64,000 nucleotides of DNA, from the NCBI GenBank assembly GCA_027972325.1, contig JAPMOS010000006.1, positions 1,021,593 through 1,085,592 on the forward strand, written 5' to 3'. The translations under genes were made by a program, and so were the position numbers. The stretch is from Paratrimastix pyriformis (Eukaryota; Preaxostyla; Paratrimastigidae). The notes under the pieces are model-generated. The model was not told the origin of the DNA. It worked only from the letters and a program-made list of their open reading frames with translations, and ran no database searches. Of this stretch, positions 20,015 through 30,019 are shown in pieces. Position 1 is the first letter of the stretch; every line of letters begins with the position of its first letter.

Positions 20015-23000
20015 ACTTCTTCTGCCATTGTGGTCGCTTGGGCTTCTCTCCCCCTTCCTCCGGTGCTGCCTTCACCTCCACAATGTGCGGTTCTGTCCCA
20101 TCACCCATCCTGATGGCCACTCCTCGCCTGTTCAGTACCTTCACTGACTCTGCCACGTACCCGCACGTGCGTCTAAGGGCATGGTCCTGAGGGTACTCCA
20201 GAATGTCCCTCTCTGCCTCCCACAGTTTCGTCACCAGTGCAATTTCTCCCATCAAGTTCTCACCCACCGCACTCTCCGGCTCCGCCAGGCGGCCGATCAA
20301 CTGCAGGACAACCGTCGTATCATGGACATCCGAGGGAGACTTGACGCCGAGTCCGCCCAGCTCTTCAGGCAAGAAGACCAGGTCCGTTGGGTCCCGCTTC
20401 CCTAAGGAGGACACACACTTCCTCATCACGTTCCCATAGGCCGTCTCCAGGCGTGCCAACTCCTTCGCCTTTGTGGGGTATTGTCTCGCCGAGAACTGAA
20501 TCACGGGTGTCACACACTCGTTGAGCATCTGCACCACCAGGGCTACCGGCATGGTCCGCTGCGTCAGCCTCTCCAATCGTCCCATAATTTTTTCCACCAT
20601 CTTGCTTGTGTTCACATTCATGTTCATCTCCTCGTCCACCCATACACCCAAGTATCTTATGGCACCTCCCTTTGGTTGCTTCTCAATCACTCTGCCTGGT
20701 CCCACTCTGATCGGGCCACCCACTGCTGTCCTCCCTTTCTTCTTGCCTTTGTTCTCATTTGATATGAAGTCACATTTCTTCCAATTCAACTCCATGCCCG
20801 CCTTCTCAATCACCTCAACCGCTACACTCACCACTTCCTCCATACCCTGTCTGCTATTGGTAACCAACATCACATCATCGGCGAATGCCTGCACCAGCAC
20901 CTTCCTCCCGGAGTGCAACTTCCACCCATGCTTGTCTTCATACTGCCGAATCTTCTCCAACACTGTCTCCATGAATGCAATGAAGAGCAAGCATGACAAA
21001 GGGTCGCCCTGGGAAATACCCCGGTGGATTCCAAAGGGTTCTGTCACCCCATATGCTGTTATAACCCGGGACGTGCGTCCCGTGTAAAGGCTCTTCACAT
21101 ACCGCATGAATCCCTCCTCCACCTGCATCCGTTCCAGTGCCCCCATCAGGGCTTTCATGCTCACAGTATCATAAGCCTTGGCAATATCCAACGACACCAT
21201 CCAAAAAGGACGCTTGGTGAGTCTTGCCTCTGTGATCACACTCATGACATTGCTGATGGGTGTTTCAATCCTCCTCCCCCTCAGGAATCCAAATTGCTCC
21301 TGCCCAAAGACCTTCCTTGCCTCCGTCTGCTCCTGAAAGCGGCGGGCCATCGTCGTCTGCAAGGCCTTGAGCCATACCGAGATGAGGGTGATAGGTCTCC
21401 TCCCCATGGGGTCCCCTGGGTGGGCCTTCCCTGGTTTCGTCAGCATATGCACATTGCTCACCTTTAACTCGGCTGGCACCGTAGCCGTGGCCAGCATTGC
21501 ATTGTACTGCCGTGCCATCCACTCCCATAATTCGGGCGGTCCCATAACTAACATTTCTGCTGTTACCCCATCCGGCCCACAGGCTTTCCCCATGGCCAAC
21601 TTCCTGACCATCTCCTTCACTTCCCCCGCCCCATCCAAGGGTCTCATCACTGACCTGACCCCTTCTGCCCCTTCATCACTCACTCCCACTTCCTCCAATG
21701 TTCCTTCCCCCATCCAGATTTCATCCTCCCGAGGCACCTTGGCCCGACTCTGCTGCTGCCCTTCCGCCTGCTGCTGCGGCTTGGGGGTTATCTGCCTCAA
21801 CATGTTCAAAAGCGTCTCATCCGCCACTTCCTCTCCAACCGATGATCCGTCTCTTGCCATTGCTTGCCTTTCCATGGCACCCCTCCACCCCTCTTTAACC
21901 TGTTCCGGGTCATTCAGGACCTCCACCACCTTCCCGTCCTTATCCTTCCGCACAAACGTCGTCACCGGTGTGTTCGGGTCGCTCATTATCCCTCTGTATA
22001 TGTGCCTCCTTCTCCCTTCCAGCTTATGGTCCTGCTCCTGCCGTCTCGCCCTCTGCAGTTCCCGTAGCTGATCGTTTGCATCCTTCGTCTCCTCTGGCGT
22101 CAATCCCTTGGACAACAGGTCACGGCGAAGGGCCTTCATGCGCCGGGTCTCCCAGTTCCGTTCGCAGTGCGCCACTCGGCGTTTTCCAAAGGCCCGTTCA
22201 GCCGCCCCCTTGAGAATATCCCCCATCTGCGTGAATGTCGTGGGCTCAAGGCCGGTCGTAATGTCCACCTGCCGTCCTTCCTGTTCCACCGGGGGCAACG
22301 CTCCCCTCACCATGGCGTTCTTGACCAGCGTCCTGTATCGTTCCACCTTCTCCTGTCCTGCCTGGTACCGCTCCTGTGCCTCTGTTTCAACTTCCAAGCA
22401 GCAGCACCCTTTTGTCGCCTTCTTTCCCTTCTTCACTCTCAATTCTACCCCACCCTCGGTCAACCCTTCCTCCTCTTCAGTAGTACTCTCTTCCTGGCCT
22501 TGCGGGTCACCTGCCATTTTCCTCACCATCATCCGATTTCTCGCCTTCTCGTTCTCTGCCTCCTGCCACAACTGCCGCAGGTCACCTGGTGACGGGCAAC
22601 AGACAACCTCTCTAGTTTGGGTGGGAGCTCCCGTGCCAATCAACACCCCTCTAAGGTCCGTCATGGTCATTGCGTGATCTGTGATTTTTGCCCATGCAAT
22701 GTGCTCATTCCTCCACGCTTCCCAATTGCTCAAGTACTCCCCCACACACTTCTCCGTGCCGCATGCCATGTCAATGCGTGATCTCTGCCATTTCCCTTTG
22801 CACAGCTTGTTGTATGTCATCTCGTCCTCCCTACCTACCAGCCTAGCAATATCCACCACTCCCAGTGCTTCGTGCTTGTCGGGCTCTCTTGCCCATCCGT
22901 TCATGTCCCCCACCATCAACACACCCATTCCCTCCGTCCGTGCTTCATCCACTGCCCTGTTCATGGCCTGCTCCACCCTCCCTTTCAGTGCCACGTCGTC

Positions 23001-25007
23001 CCCTGTGGGGTAATAGACCCCCACCAGACGAATTTTCCGTGAATCTTGCACCCAATCCATGCGCATCACATACCCGGGCACTTCCACCTCCACATTCTTA
23101 ATGCTGCACTGCAAGGCCGTTCTGTATGCCATTATAACTCCTCCACATGCATTCTCTGCCTCTGCCGGTGCCGAGACCACTACCATGCCCTGCAACCAAT
23201 CACCCCACCTCGTTTCCTTCGTATCCTTCGTTTCCTGCAGGCACAGTATATCGACATCCGCGACCTGAGTCAGGTCAGCCACGTTATCCCTCTTCCTCCT
23301 GTTATTCAGCCCCCTGACGTTCCAGCTAGCCACCCGAAGCAGCCCCCTGCCCTTTCGCGGTACTCCATAGGTCACGTCCCCCCTCCTCCATCGTTCTATT
23401 CCCTCCTCTGGGTCATCTTCTTCCGTGAGCATTCTCCACCGCAACCGGTCCGCCGCCGCCATCATCCTCTCCTGCTCCCGGCGTTCCTTCTTCTCCCGCT
23501 GCTTCTTGTTCCACCCCTTCTTCCCTCTCCCTGTCCCCTTCTTACCAGGTTCCACCCTCGACACATGGTATGTGTCCGTCACCACAGGGATATCCGCTTC
23601 CACCGGCTTCTTCTGCTGGCCCGGGTCCTTCCGCCCCGATTCCGCTTGCCCTGCCTCCGCCGCGCCGGTTTGCACCCGTGGCGTCTTTCTCCCCCCCTTC
23701 CACTGCATATTCCTTACGGCATCCCCTCCAATGGGGGTCAAGCCTCTCAACTCCTCATCCACCGGTTGCTTGGTCCATTCCAGCACACCATCCGGGTCCC
23801 GCACATAGAGTGCCACTCGCGCTCGTTCATCCGGGCCTCCACAAGGCGTCACATGCGCATCATTCAACATCTCCCATTGTCGCTCCGTCCCGACCCTTCT
23901 GTTCGCCACCCAGTGGTTGCCACCCACAAATGCCATCGTGGCCACGGGCCACATGGGGACATCGCCCAGTATGATCGGAGTCCATTCCACAGGGGCTCCT
24001 TCTTCACCCCGCACTTCAACCAATACCCCATCCTTGACTTCTCCCCACCCATGCTTCACCATCATCCTCCCCATGCACTTTGTACATTGCCCTGCGTCCC
24101 CTTCCTCCAGCATGGCCTCCACCCGCGGGTCCCCCTGGTGATAGAGAATCACGTCCTCCTTCACGCGGACGCAACTACTGCGGCACTGCTGGCATGTCTG
24201 TATCTGCGTGTCCTTGGCGCCCCACACCATCCGTCCCACACCCTCCATTGCCATCCACCTCCTCAATAATTGCTCCGCGTCGTCCCATCTGTAATGCACC
24301 CATGGCAACGTTCCCAAGTTGGGAACTTGTATGTTCGCCCCCCGCAGAGCACGCGCCCACGCATTCAGCCCTTCATGTGTTCCTTCCCCTCTCTCGACTG
24401 TCGCCCACGCCTGTAGGGCAGCCGCTGCCCAGCAGGTGCAACCATGCGGATTGCACACGCCCCTGGACCTGCATCTCCCTCCTAGCCGGGCCACCTCCGG
24501 GGTCTGTTGCCCCCAACCCCTCCGAAACGTCTCACCCTCGCATCTCCCTGCTTGCACCACTTTCCCCAGTCCACGCGCGGAAATTTTTTTGCCTCCATGC
24601 CACCGTTCCATGGCTCTTCTTCGGGTCGGACCCATTCCGCTCCACCGGCGGACTCGCTCAACCATCCGCGCAACCAGGTACATTTGCTTCTGAGTCTGTT
24701 CAACCTTCCCCGCCCAGATTTCACTCACCCATCGACTTCCTCTAGCTATCCAGTCGATCATTCCGACAACGATCTCCAAAATTGTCTCGACCACCGACAT
24801 ATCCTGAGGCACCCCTTTCAGGAATACCACCTTCATCGTCCCCTTTCGATTTCCCCACTCCTCCATCCATCTTTCTTGTACTTCCACCTCGATCGCATTG
24901 ATGAGTTTTTCTTGCCTTCCCCGACTCTCGTTTTGACCTTGACAATATATCAAAAGCATATTTGATCCCATCCCTCTTGTTTTCCATTTTTCCCTTGCCG
25001 AATCCAA
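19974..25007 (-). CDS. LINE polyprotein: USP-like peptidase, APE endonuclease, reverse transcriptase
   Basis: 1677-codon open frame. Residues ~180-400 resemble a ubiquitin-specific peptidase (C19): Cys box HGCTCWAAAALQ (Cys192), two CxxC pairs (272/275, 308/311), His box GGNHWVA (His365) and WEMLNDAHV (N382/D383). Then a basic linker (KKGWNKKQREKKERR) and an APE-type endonuclease (VASWNVRGL, LCLQETK, MVGDMNGW, SRIDMA, ITDHAM). The reverse transcriptase follows: MLTKPGK, RPITL, GFLRGRR, SLDIAKAYDTV, GISQGDPLSCLLF, QAFADDVMLV with catalytic FADD, and LNWKKCDF. The frame ends at 19974 and coding continues in another frame. Such cis endonuclease plus RT marks target-primed retrotransposition; the peptidase is unusual. 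Confidence 0.9.
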   Translation of the reverse strand: MDSAREKWKTRGMGSNMLLIYCQGQNESRGRQEKLINAIEVEVQERWMEEWGNRKGTMKVVFLKGVPQDMSVVETILEIVVGMIDWIARGSRWVSEIWAGKVEQTQKQMYLVARMVERVRRWSGMGPTRRRAMERWHGGKKISARGLGKVVQAGRCEGETFRRGWGQQTPEVARLGGRCRSRGVCNPHGCTCWAAAALQAWATVERGEGTHEGLNAWARALRGANIQVPNLGTLPWVHYRWDDAEQLLRRWMAMEGVGRMVWGAKDTQIQTCQQCRSSCVRVKEDVILYHQGDPRVEAMLEEGDAGQCTKCMGRMMVKHGWGEVKDGVLVEVRGEEGAPVEWTPIILGDVPMWPVATMAFVGGNHWVANRRVGTERQWEMLNDAHVTPCGGPDERARVALYVRDPDGVLEWTKQPVDEELRGLTPIGGDAVRNMQWKGGRKTPRVQTGAAEAGQAESGRKDPGQQKKPVEADIPVVTDTYHVSRVEPGKKGTGRGKKGWNKKQREKKERREQERMMAAADRLRWRMLTEEDDPEEGIERWRRGDVTYGVPRKGRGLLRVASWNVRGLNNRRKRDNVADLTQVADVDILCLQETKDTKETRWGDWLQGMVVVSAPAEAENACGGVIMAYRTALQCSIKNVEVEVPGYVMRMDWVQDSRKIRLVGVYYPTGDDVALKGRVEQAMNRAVDEARTEGMGVLMVGDMNGWAREPDKHEALGVVDIARLVGREDEMTYNKLCKGKWQRSRIDMACGTEKCVGEYLSNWEAWRNEHIAWAKITDHAMTMTDLRGVLIGTGAPTQTREVVCCPSPGDLRQLWQEAENEKARNRMMVRKMAGDPQGQEESTTEEEEGLTEGGVELRVKKGKKATKGCCCLEVETEAQERYQAGQEKVERYRTLVKNAMVRGALPPVEQEGRQVDITTGLEPTTFTQMGDILKGAAERAFGKRRVAHCERNWETRRMKALRRDLLSKGLTPEETKDANDQLRELQRARRQEQDHKLEGRRRHIYRGIMSDPNTPVTTFVRKDKDGKVVEVLNDPEQVKEGWRGAMERQAMARDGSSVGEEVADETLLNMLRQITPKPQQQAEGQQQSRAKVPREDEIWMGEGTLEEVGVSDEGAEGVRSVMRPLDGAGEVKEMVRKLAMGKACGPDGVTAEMLVMGPPELWEWMARQYNAMLATATVPAELKVSNVHMLTKPGKAHPGDPMGRRPITLISVWLKALQTTMARRFQEQTEARKVFGQEQFGFLRGRRIETPISNVMSVITEARLTKRPFWMVSLDIAKAYDTVSMKALMGALERMQVEEGFMRYVKSLYTGRTSRVITAYGVTEPFGIHRGISQGDPLSCLLFIAFMETVLEKIRQYEDKHGWKLHSGRKVLVQAFADDVMLVTNSRQGMEEVVSVAVEVIEKAGMELNWKKCDFISNENKGKKKGRTAVGGPIRVGPGRVIEKQPKGGAIRYLGVWVDEEMNMNVNTSKMVEKIMGRLERLTQRTMPVALVVQMLNECVTPVIQFSARQYPTKAKELARLETAYGNVMRKCVSSLGKRDPTDLVFLPEELGGLGVKSPSDVHDTTVVLQLIGRLAEPESAVGENLMGEIALVTKLWEAERDILEYPQDHALRRTCGYVAESVKVLNRRGVAIRMGDGTEPHIVEVKAAPEEGGEKPKRPQWQKKCVLVTEEVVPERV

Positions 25008-25010
25008 GGA

Positions 25011-25977
25011 TTAGGGGTGGTATGAGTTCGAACGAGGTCCAACATCCTCCCGCACCCATGGGGCGCTCGGCCCATCCCGAGCAATTTCCGGAAGAGGTCC
25101 CACACTGTAATCTCCTGTTCCCAAGGTTCTTTGGAGTTTTTCTTTCAACACATTTACTTGAGTAATATTCTTTAGCATCCCACTTTTCTCTTCCGTTCTT
25201 CACACCCTCTTACATAATCTGATTCAGCCGTTAATCTGGTCCCACCTTCCGCCTTACCGATTTGGCCGCTCTTCCCTCGCATATTAACATTGATTTGCCA
25301 TCCCAAGGTCGCGCCTCTCTTGATTTTCTGCTGTCTCAAGAACTTTCTGATTGCATGGCCAATTCCTCCAACATCTCTTCTTCCCATCTTCAGAACGCCC
25401 TCAAAGCGCGCCACAATGCATTCTACTATCAAAGTTCTCTCCTCCCCTCTTGTCCGGTGGTTCCCCATCGTCTACTTGGGCGATCACCAAGATGCCACCC
25501 TCCCACCCATCCAAGCCCTCCAACCAACCCTCCCAGTCCCAGTTTCCGCATCCCTGTTCCATCACCCCCACCCTCACCCCACATTCCCGTCCCGTTTTAC
25601 CAAGTCCCACAACCAGGTACTGTCCTGCCTCCATTCTACGGGTCAACCCAACCGTCCTTCCCCCATCCATCCCTTCCTGTTCCACCACCTCCAGCCCCTG
25701 ACCCAATTGGTTCCGCACATCCATCCAAGTGTTTTCCCCCCCTTGTTCCAGGTTTACCAGCGCTTGAGGCTGTCCCATCCCTGTTCCCCGTATTCCCCAT
25801 TCCCTCGCTCGCCCCCATACCACCCCATCCAGATCCAACCCCCGATCTTCCGTCTTCAATCCACTCCTCCATTGTTCCAAAGCGGTTTGCCCCCTTGGCC
25901 ACTCTTCCTTCGTCCGCCAACTCCAGAAGTGCCGCCCCAACCCACGATCACCTTCCACCCCTCAGCAAAATCAGAGG
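25011..25977. other. LINE 5' flank / subtelomeric spacer
   Basis: C- and T-rich on the plus strand, with open frames on both strands (25290-26081 plus, 25401-25958 minus) but no ATG-initiated frame with a known motif. It could be the 5' UTR or a decayed ORF1 of the LINE. No call is made. Confidence 0.3.
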
Positions 25978-26592
25978 TTATGGCCCAGGTTTGCGCCAAA
26001 ATTGAGCCCACCCATTCTCAACAACTTCCCACCCTCCCCACAGGTACTCTACCCATCTTTGACCCTCGATCACTTTTTTGATTGCGCACCCCCCGACTTC
26101 TGTAGAGCCATAAGTTAACAATCTGGTGGGTATGGAAAATTCCCCCACACCAATACAAATATTCCTCACACGTTCCGAACCCCGAATCACCTTCGCTTGT
26201 GCGATCATTCCTCCGACCGCGATCACCACCCCACTTCCGATCCCTTCTCCAGAAAGCGTTTTCATAGGGTGTACAGATTTGTCCCTATCCCTTTGTGAGA
26301 GTGTGCTTCTCCAGACCTCCTCAAACCAGACACTACTTGCAGATAGTGGGTCGATCGACCAGCACAGAGTCAACCAGTCACCTCCATAGTCCCTGATATG
26401 ACAGGGCGCTTCAAATTTGAAGCATTGCAACTCATAAGAGTAGCCTTTCTCAAAGGAGGGAGAAGCGTCATCAACAGATGCCGCACGTCCCCAGTGATGA
26501 CGACCACTGGAGTTCGAGGGGGTAGAAGTAGAAGCGAGAGGATAGGTAAGAAGGAGAAGGACAAGCAGAAGGAGTCCCCAAAAAGATTTCAT
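25978..26592 (-). CDS. Hypothetical subtelomeric secreted protein
   Basis: 204-codon open frame starting at an ATG (26592), about 60 bp from the telomere repeats and reading away from them. The N-terminus MKSFWGLLLLVLLLLTYPLA is a textbook signal peptide (basic residue, long Leu core, small residues at the cut). The mature part has Cys residues (FKFEAPCHI, LTLCWSID, GGCAIKK) and no domain that I recognise. Subtelomeric secreted proteins are often fast-evolving, but nothing here shows copy number or function. The frame is unbroken, which argues against decay. Confidence 0.45.
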   Translation of the reverse strand: MKSFWGLLLLVLLLLTYPLASTSTPSNSSGRHHWGRAASVDDASPSFEKGYSYELQCFKFEAPCHIRDYGGDWLTLCWSIDPLSASSVWFEEVWRSTLSQRDRDKSVHPMKTLSGEGIGSGVVIAVGGMIAQAKVIRGSERVRNICIGVGEFSIPTRLLTYGSTEVGGCAIKKVIEGQRWVEYLWGGWEVVENGWAQFWRKPGP

Positions 26593-26648
26593 TTTTAATT
26601 TTAAGTACACTGAAAAGCGTACTGAGGGTGGCTATGACCCGGGGAGAG

Positions 26649-26655
26649 GGTTAGG

Positions 26656-26686
<31 letters not shown>

Positions 26687-26981
26687 GGTTAGGGTTAGGT
26701 TAGGGTTAGGGTTAGGGTTAGGGTTAGGGTTAGGGTTAGGGTTAGGGTTAGGGTTAGGGTTAGGGTTAGGGTTAGGGTTAGGGTTAGGGTTAGGGTTAGG
26801 GTTAGGGTTAGGGTTAGGGTTAGGGTTAGGGTTAGGTTAGGGTTAGGGTTAGGGTTAGGGTTAGGGTTAGGGTTAGGGTTAGGGTTAGGGTTAGGGTTAG
26901 GGTTAGGGTTAGGGTTAGGGTTAGGGTTAGGGTTAGGGTTAGGGTTAGGGTTAGGGGTTAGGGTTAGGGTTAGGGTTAGGT
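26649..26981 (+). repeat. Telomere repeat tract (TTAGGG)n
   Basis: About 55 units of TTAGGG on the plus strand with a few slipped units (TTAGG, TTTAGGG, TTAGGGGG) near the centromere-proximal side. G-rich strand 3' polarity points right, so the chromosome end should lie at the right edge, exactly where the N gap begins. Confidence 0.97.
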
Positions 26982-26998
26982 NNNNNNNNNNNNNNNNN
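26982..26998. other. Assembly gap (17 N)
   Basis: Run of 17 N directly after an outward-facing telomere. It is a scaffold join, probably false. Confidence 0.99.
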
Positions 26999-27239
26999 GT
27001 ACTGGCACCTCCATAGGGAATCCTTCCCTCAACGGGTCGGACCCCGCAAAAAACAACGAAGAAGATCGGACAAAACAGAGAGGACTCGTTGTCCGACATG
27101 CCGCGGGCCGCGCGTCGAGAGCGCAGAGCACGACGGAGCCGCGACAGGCACCTTGCCTCGCAGATCCCAGGTTCTCGCCCCGTGCTCGCGGCTCCTTCGT
27201 CACCAGTCGCCGACCGGCGCCGGTGAAGGAGGCACCCTT

Positions 27240-27249
27240 GCCGTGCAGG
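27240..27249. repeat. Target-site duplication, left of retroposon copy A
   Basis: GCCGTGCAGG, repeated exactly at 28647-28656. Confidence 0.9.
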
Positions 27250-28646
27250 ATCCCCGGTTGAAGTCTCGGTTGCACGTTCCTTTGCTCCGCCTTCTTTTCC
27301 GTTGTGAGCCATGGAGATCGCAGCTGAGCATGACGAGCTCAGTACTGACGAATCGAACTTTATTGTTGAGCATGCCGAGATCCTTGATCGAGCCGAACCC
27401 ATGGTCGAGTATCTTCAGAATGAGTTGGGTCGGCATCTCTGGTCCCCGTCTTCAGCACCATTGAACAACCTGTCGCCTTTTATGCGTTTGGAGCTCATTA
27501 AGCTCTTCAGCTCACTGGTCGTTAATGAGCACCGGGCTCCACGCTATTGCATCATCGAACGAACGGTTCGAATGCTGATGGAGGACAATCCCAAAAGGCA
27601 AGCCGAAGCGATGAGTGACTTTGTTTCTCAACTCTTGGGGCTTGTTTGTTCCAGCAATCGAATGGGAAAACTTTCGACTGCCATGTGCCCCAAGACTCAT
27701 CGCGCGCGGCGTCTGTGGACCAACACAAGAAATCACCAGCACCAGCACGTCCAACACCTTTCCGAGTCGTCGTGACGAGGAGAATCCACGACAGCTTGGA
27801 GGAGGTACCGTGAGGGACCGTCACCCTATCGATGGCGATCACCGCCCAGCCGCCAAGAAGGAGCGGTCCAAGTCTCCTTCCAATCCGTTTGCGGCACCTT
27901 CGGCACCACGCCCGCCCGCCCCCACTGCGAATCCTTTTGCTCGGGCTGCACCCACGCCATCACCTGCCCCTGTGCCTGTTGTTCATGCCCCTGCCCTGCC
28001 CCGGTCCCGGCACCTGCACCTGTTGCTGCTGTTGCTGCTGCTGCTGCCCTGTTGTTGCCTCTGTTGCTGCTGATGGGTCTCCATTGTCCGCTGTGCCTGC
28101 GGCGCCCGCTCGTGCCGCCTCGACGCCCGACCATGGTGCTGCTGCCGCGCCTCCGAAGATTAGCCTCCGCGATCTCTCGCCTGTTGCCAACCGTGGGCCT
28201 TTGGGAAGGAGCAGTGGTGGATTCAGGGGCCAGTACGCCTGTCCTACCGAGGTGGTAGGTCATGGTGGATGGGTTCCGCCCCCCCCTCAGGCTGGGTTCG
28301 GGAATATTTTTCGTTCTAACTCAATGTCTTTCGTTTCCTCCGCCCCCTTTCATCGTTCCTCGTGTCCCGTGTCTCAGTGTTGGATCCCTTTGTCCGCTCC
28401 CTGCCCCGTTCTGTCTTTTGATGTCTCTTTTGTTTGCTGTCAAGTGTTTGAACGATTCTGTTTCCCGGCGATATTCCAGTCTCTCTTTCCCGCCATGCTG
28501 TCTAGTGCCTACCCCTGAAGGGTGTAGGTCGGCATGTTACCCGCCGGTTTCGACCGGATTAACGGATTTTCCTCTGTTTCAGTTTTCTGTGTTTTGCGCG
28601 CAGTTACTGGCAGTCGAAATAGTATGACACACACACACACACACAC
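27250..28646 (+). mobile_element. Non-autonomous retroposon, copy A
   Basis: A 1.4 kb unit that also occurs at 53381-54849 (copy B, minus strand). It starts TCCCCGGTTGAAGTCTCGG, carries one ORF, and ends with a hairpin (28544-28557, CCGGT-TTCG-ACCGG), then AGTCGAAATAGTAT and a (AC)n tail. A 10-bp exact duplication flanks it, so it moved by target-primed reverse transcription or a similar route. It has no RT and must use another element's machinery. Its 3' hairpin and AGTAT(CA)n tail match the LINE remnant at 41.3 kb. Confidence 0.9.
27311..27775 (+). CDS. Retroposon ORF, copy A (N-terminal part)
   Basis: ATG 60 bp inside the element. The first ~110 residues are acidic and helical (MEIAAEHDELSTDESNFIVE; RHLWSPSSAPL; ELIKLFSSLVVNEHRAPRY) and are conserved with copy B with mostly conservative changes, a sign of past selection. 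The frame then breaks; a Pro/Ala-rich tail in other frames (ANPFARAAPTPSPAP; GFGNIFRSN) probably belonged to the same protein. No known domain is recognised. A gag-like or RNA-binding role is only a guess. Confidence 0.6.
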   Translation: MEIAAEHDELSTDESNFIVEHAEILDRAEPMVEYLQNELGRHLWSPSSAPLNNLSPFMRLELIKLFSSLVVNEHRAPRYCIIERTVRMLMEDNPKRQAEAMSDFVSQLLGLVCSSNRMGKLSTAMCPKTHRARRLWTNTRNHQHQHVQHLSESS

Positions 28647-28656
28647 GCCGTGCAGG
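28647..28656. repeat. Target-site duplication, right of retroposon copy A
   Basis: GCCGTGCAGG, identical to 27240-27249, directly after the (AC)n tail. Confidence 0.9.
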
Positions 28657-29990
28657 CGTCGAGTTCTGTATAAAGAACCCAAGCCCCCACCAAAAACGCA
28701 AACCCCGAAGGGAGAGAGAGCACGAAAGGTGACGTATCGATCGCCACTTCAGGGTGCTCAACAAATATCCCTCCCGCGAGGGAGGTGCGGTGGGGTGAGC
28801 GCGGTGGTTCACGGGCACAACGCCCACGATGAAATCACATGAGCTGTTGTCAAAACAGAACAGACGACGGTGAATAACAAACCCCGACCCCCGCATTCTG
28901 AATGTGGAGGATGCATGGTGCCCACCACGACCATGGTAAAGCCACACAGTTGTGCCACAACAAAACGAAAACGGGGGGGTGAAAGATAACACCCCGCAGC
29001 AGTTCCTCGAGCTGTTGCCCATTCAGAACAGAAAAGGAGGAAGACAACACCCCACACCGCTATGAAGGTGCATGATGGATGTCTTAAGAGTACAACGAGC
29101 AGGATGACCATAGGCTGTTGTTCAAGCAAAGTAGCTGGGGTGAATGACCACAACTCCCCACCATGAATGCCCAATCACATCAGACGAGGGTGAATGAGGG
29201 TGCATGAAGGGTGGTGTCTCAAGGTCAAAAGGCCCCGACGAGACCCCACACATTGTTGTCAAAGGGAACCAAACAAGGTTGAACAACAGCCACTCGCCTC
29301 CCCACGAGGCAGCCCTCCTGACTTGTCAATCAGATTGTGGGGTTGAACAGGCAGCAGTACAGCCAAGGGAGCACGTACGAAGATTGCGCTGCGAAGACAA
29401 AATGCCCACCATCATTCATGACCATGGGGTACACGTTGAGTCGAAGCTTCGCGGGGGAAAGCAGCAACAAACAAACCCAGTGCCACTCGTCAGGCAGGGA
29501 GGTGGGTGGGAGACTTGTCTTGGTTTGGGTTTGAAGATTACTGGTTATCCCACCATTCTCCTTCACGAGTTCGGAGAACGAGGGACAGCCTTCGTGGGAT
29601 AGCCCCAAACAAACCCAAACCAAGAAAGAGTGAACACCATACCAAAGGAATAGCTTTCCCCTTCCGCACTCTACGTGACCCGGCTAACGGGATGCTCCGC
29701 CCAACACTCTTGGCCGATGAGCCGGCTCTACGGATACCCATCCTGATGTTGGGAGTGCGCGTGCCGGAGGGCCAGAACGAGCATCAAACAGCTGAGAGGT
29801 GGTACACACTCCACAGTGTCCCCCGCGTGTGTCCGGGGTCGCTCCCAAAGGTGCCGAGTGCTGTCACTGCTTCCGACAGACAAGAAGGCATCAGTCGATG
29901 CGAGAGCAGGCATGAAACATCGAGCATCACACTGCCCCCAGCAAAGCCCCACTCTGATGGTGCTGGTGTGGTGATTCTGGCCTGAATGCG
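28657..29990. other. Non-coding diverged-repeat region
   Basis: Loose repeats of phrases such as GGTGAATGA...CACAACTCCCCACC and GAGCTGTTG with spacing of roughly 70-150 bp. No gene was recognised. The open frames here lack motifs and are short. Confidence 0.4.
29519..29624. mobile_element. Small foldback (MITE-like) element
   Basis: Starts CTTGGTTTGGGTTTG and ends with its exact inverse CAAACCCAAACCAAG, with further inner pairing (TATCCCAC / GTGGGATA; TTCTCC / GGAGAA). Its right arm plus flank (about 29561-29634) recurs in inverted orientation at 34461-34533 with about one mismatch. Confidence 0.6.
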
Positions 29991-30019
29991 CTGGTGTGGG
30001 TGTGATGCTGCTGAGTGAG

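Larger units (their letters stand above)
16533..25010 (-). mobile_element. Long APE-type LINE with extra N- and C-terminal domains
   Basis: A non-LTR retrotransposon reading right to left. One very long ORF2-like region (about 8.3 kb) is now broken by about three frameshifts (near 19.98, 19.65 and 18.82 kb). Order: USP-like peptidase, APE endonuclease, reverse transcriptase, linker, RNase H, CCHC zinc finger, C-terminal NPEY domain. The 3' end meets the 16-bp minisatellite through the telomere-like bases AACCCTAACC (minus strand). Limits are approximate and no target-site duplication was found. An ORF1 might lie in 25.0-26.0 kb but is not supported. Confidence 0.9.

Noticed and set aside
23046-24269. 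407-codon plus-strand ORF and many others opposite the long LINE
   Set aside because: Antisense shadow of the LINE polyprotein; Pro/His/Ser-rich without motifs.
26695-27402. ORF of LTLTLT/NPNPNP across the telomere and gap
   Set aside because: Translation of telomere repeats and N bases, not a gene.
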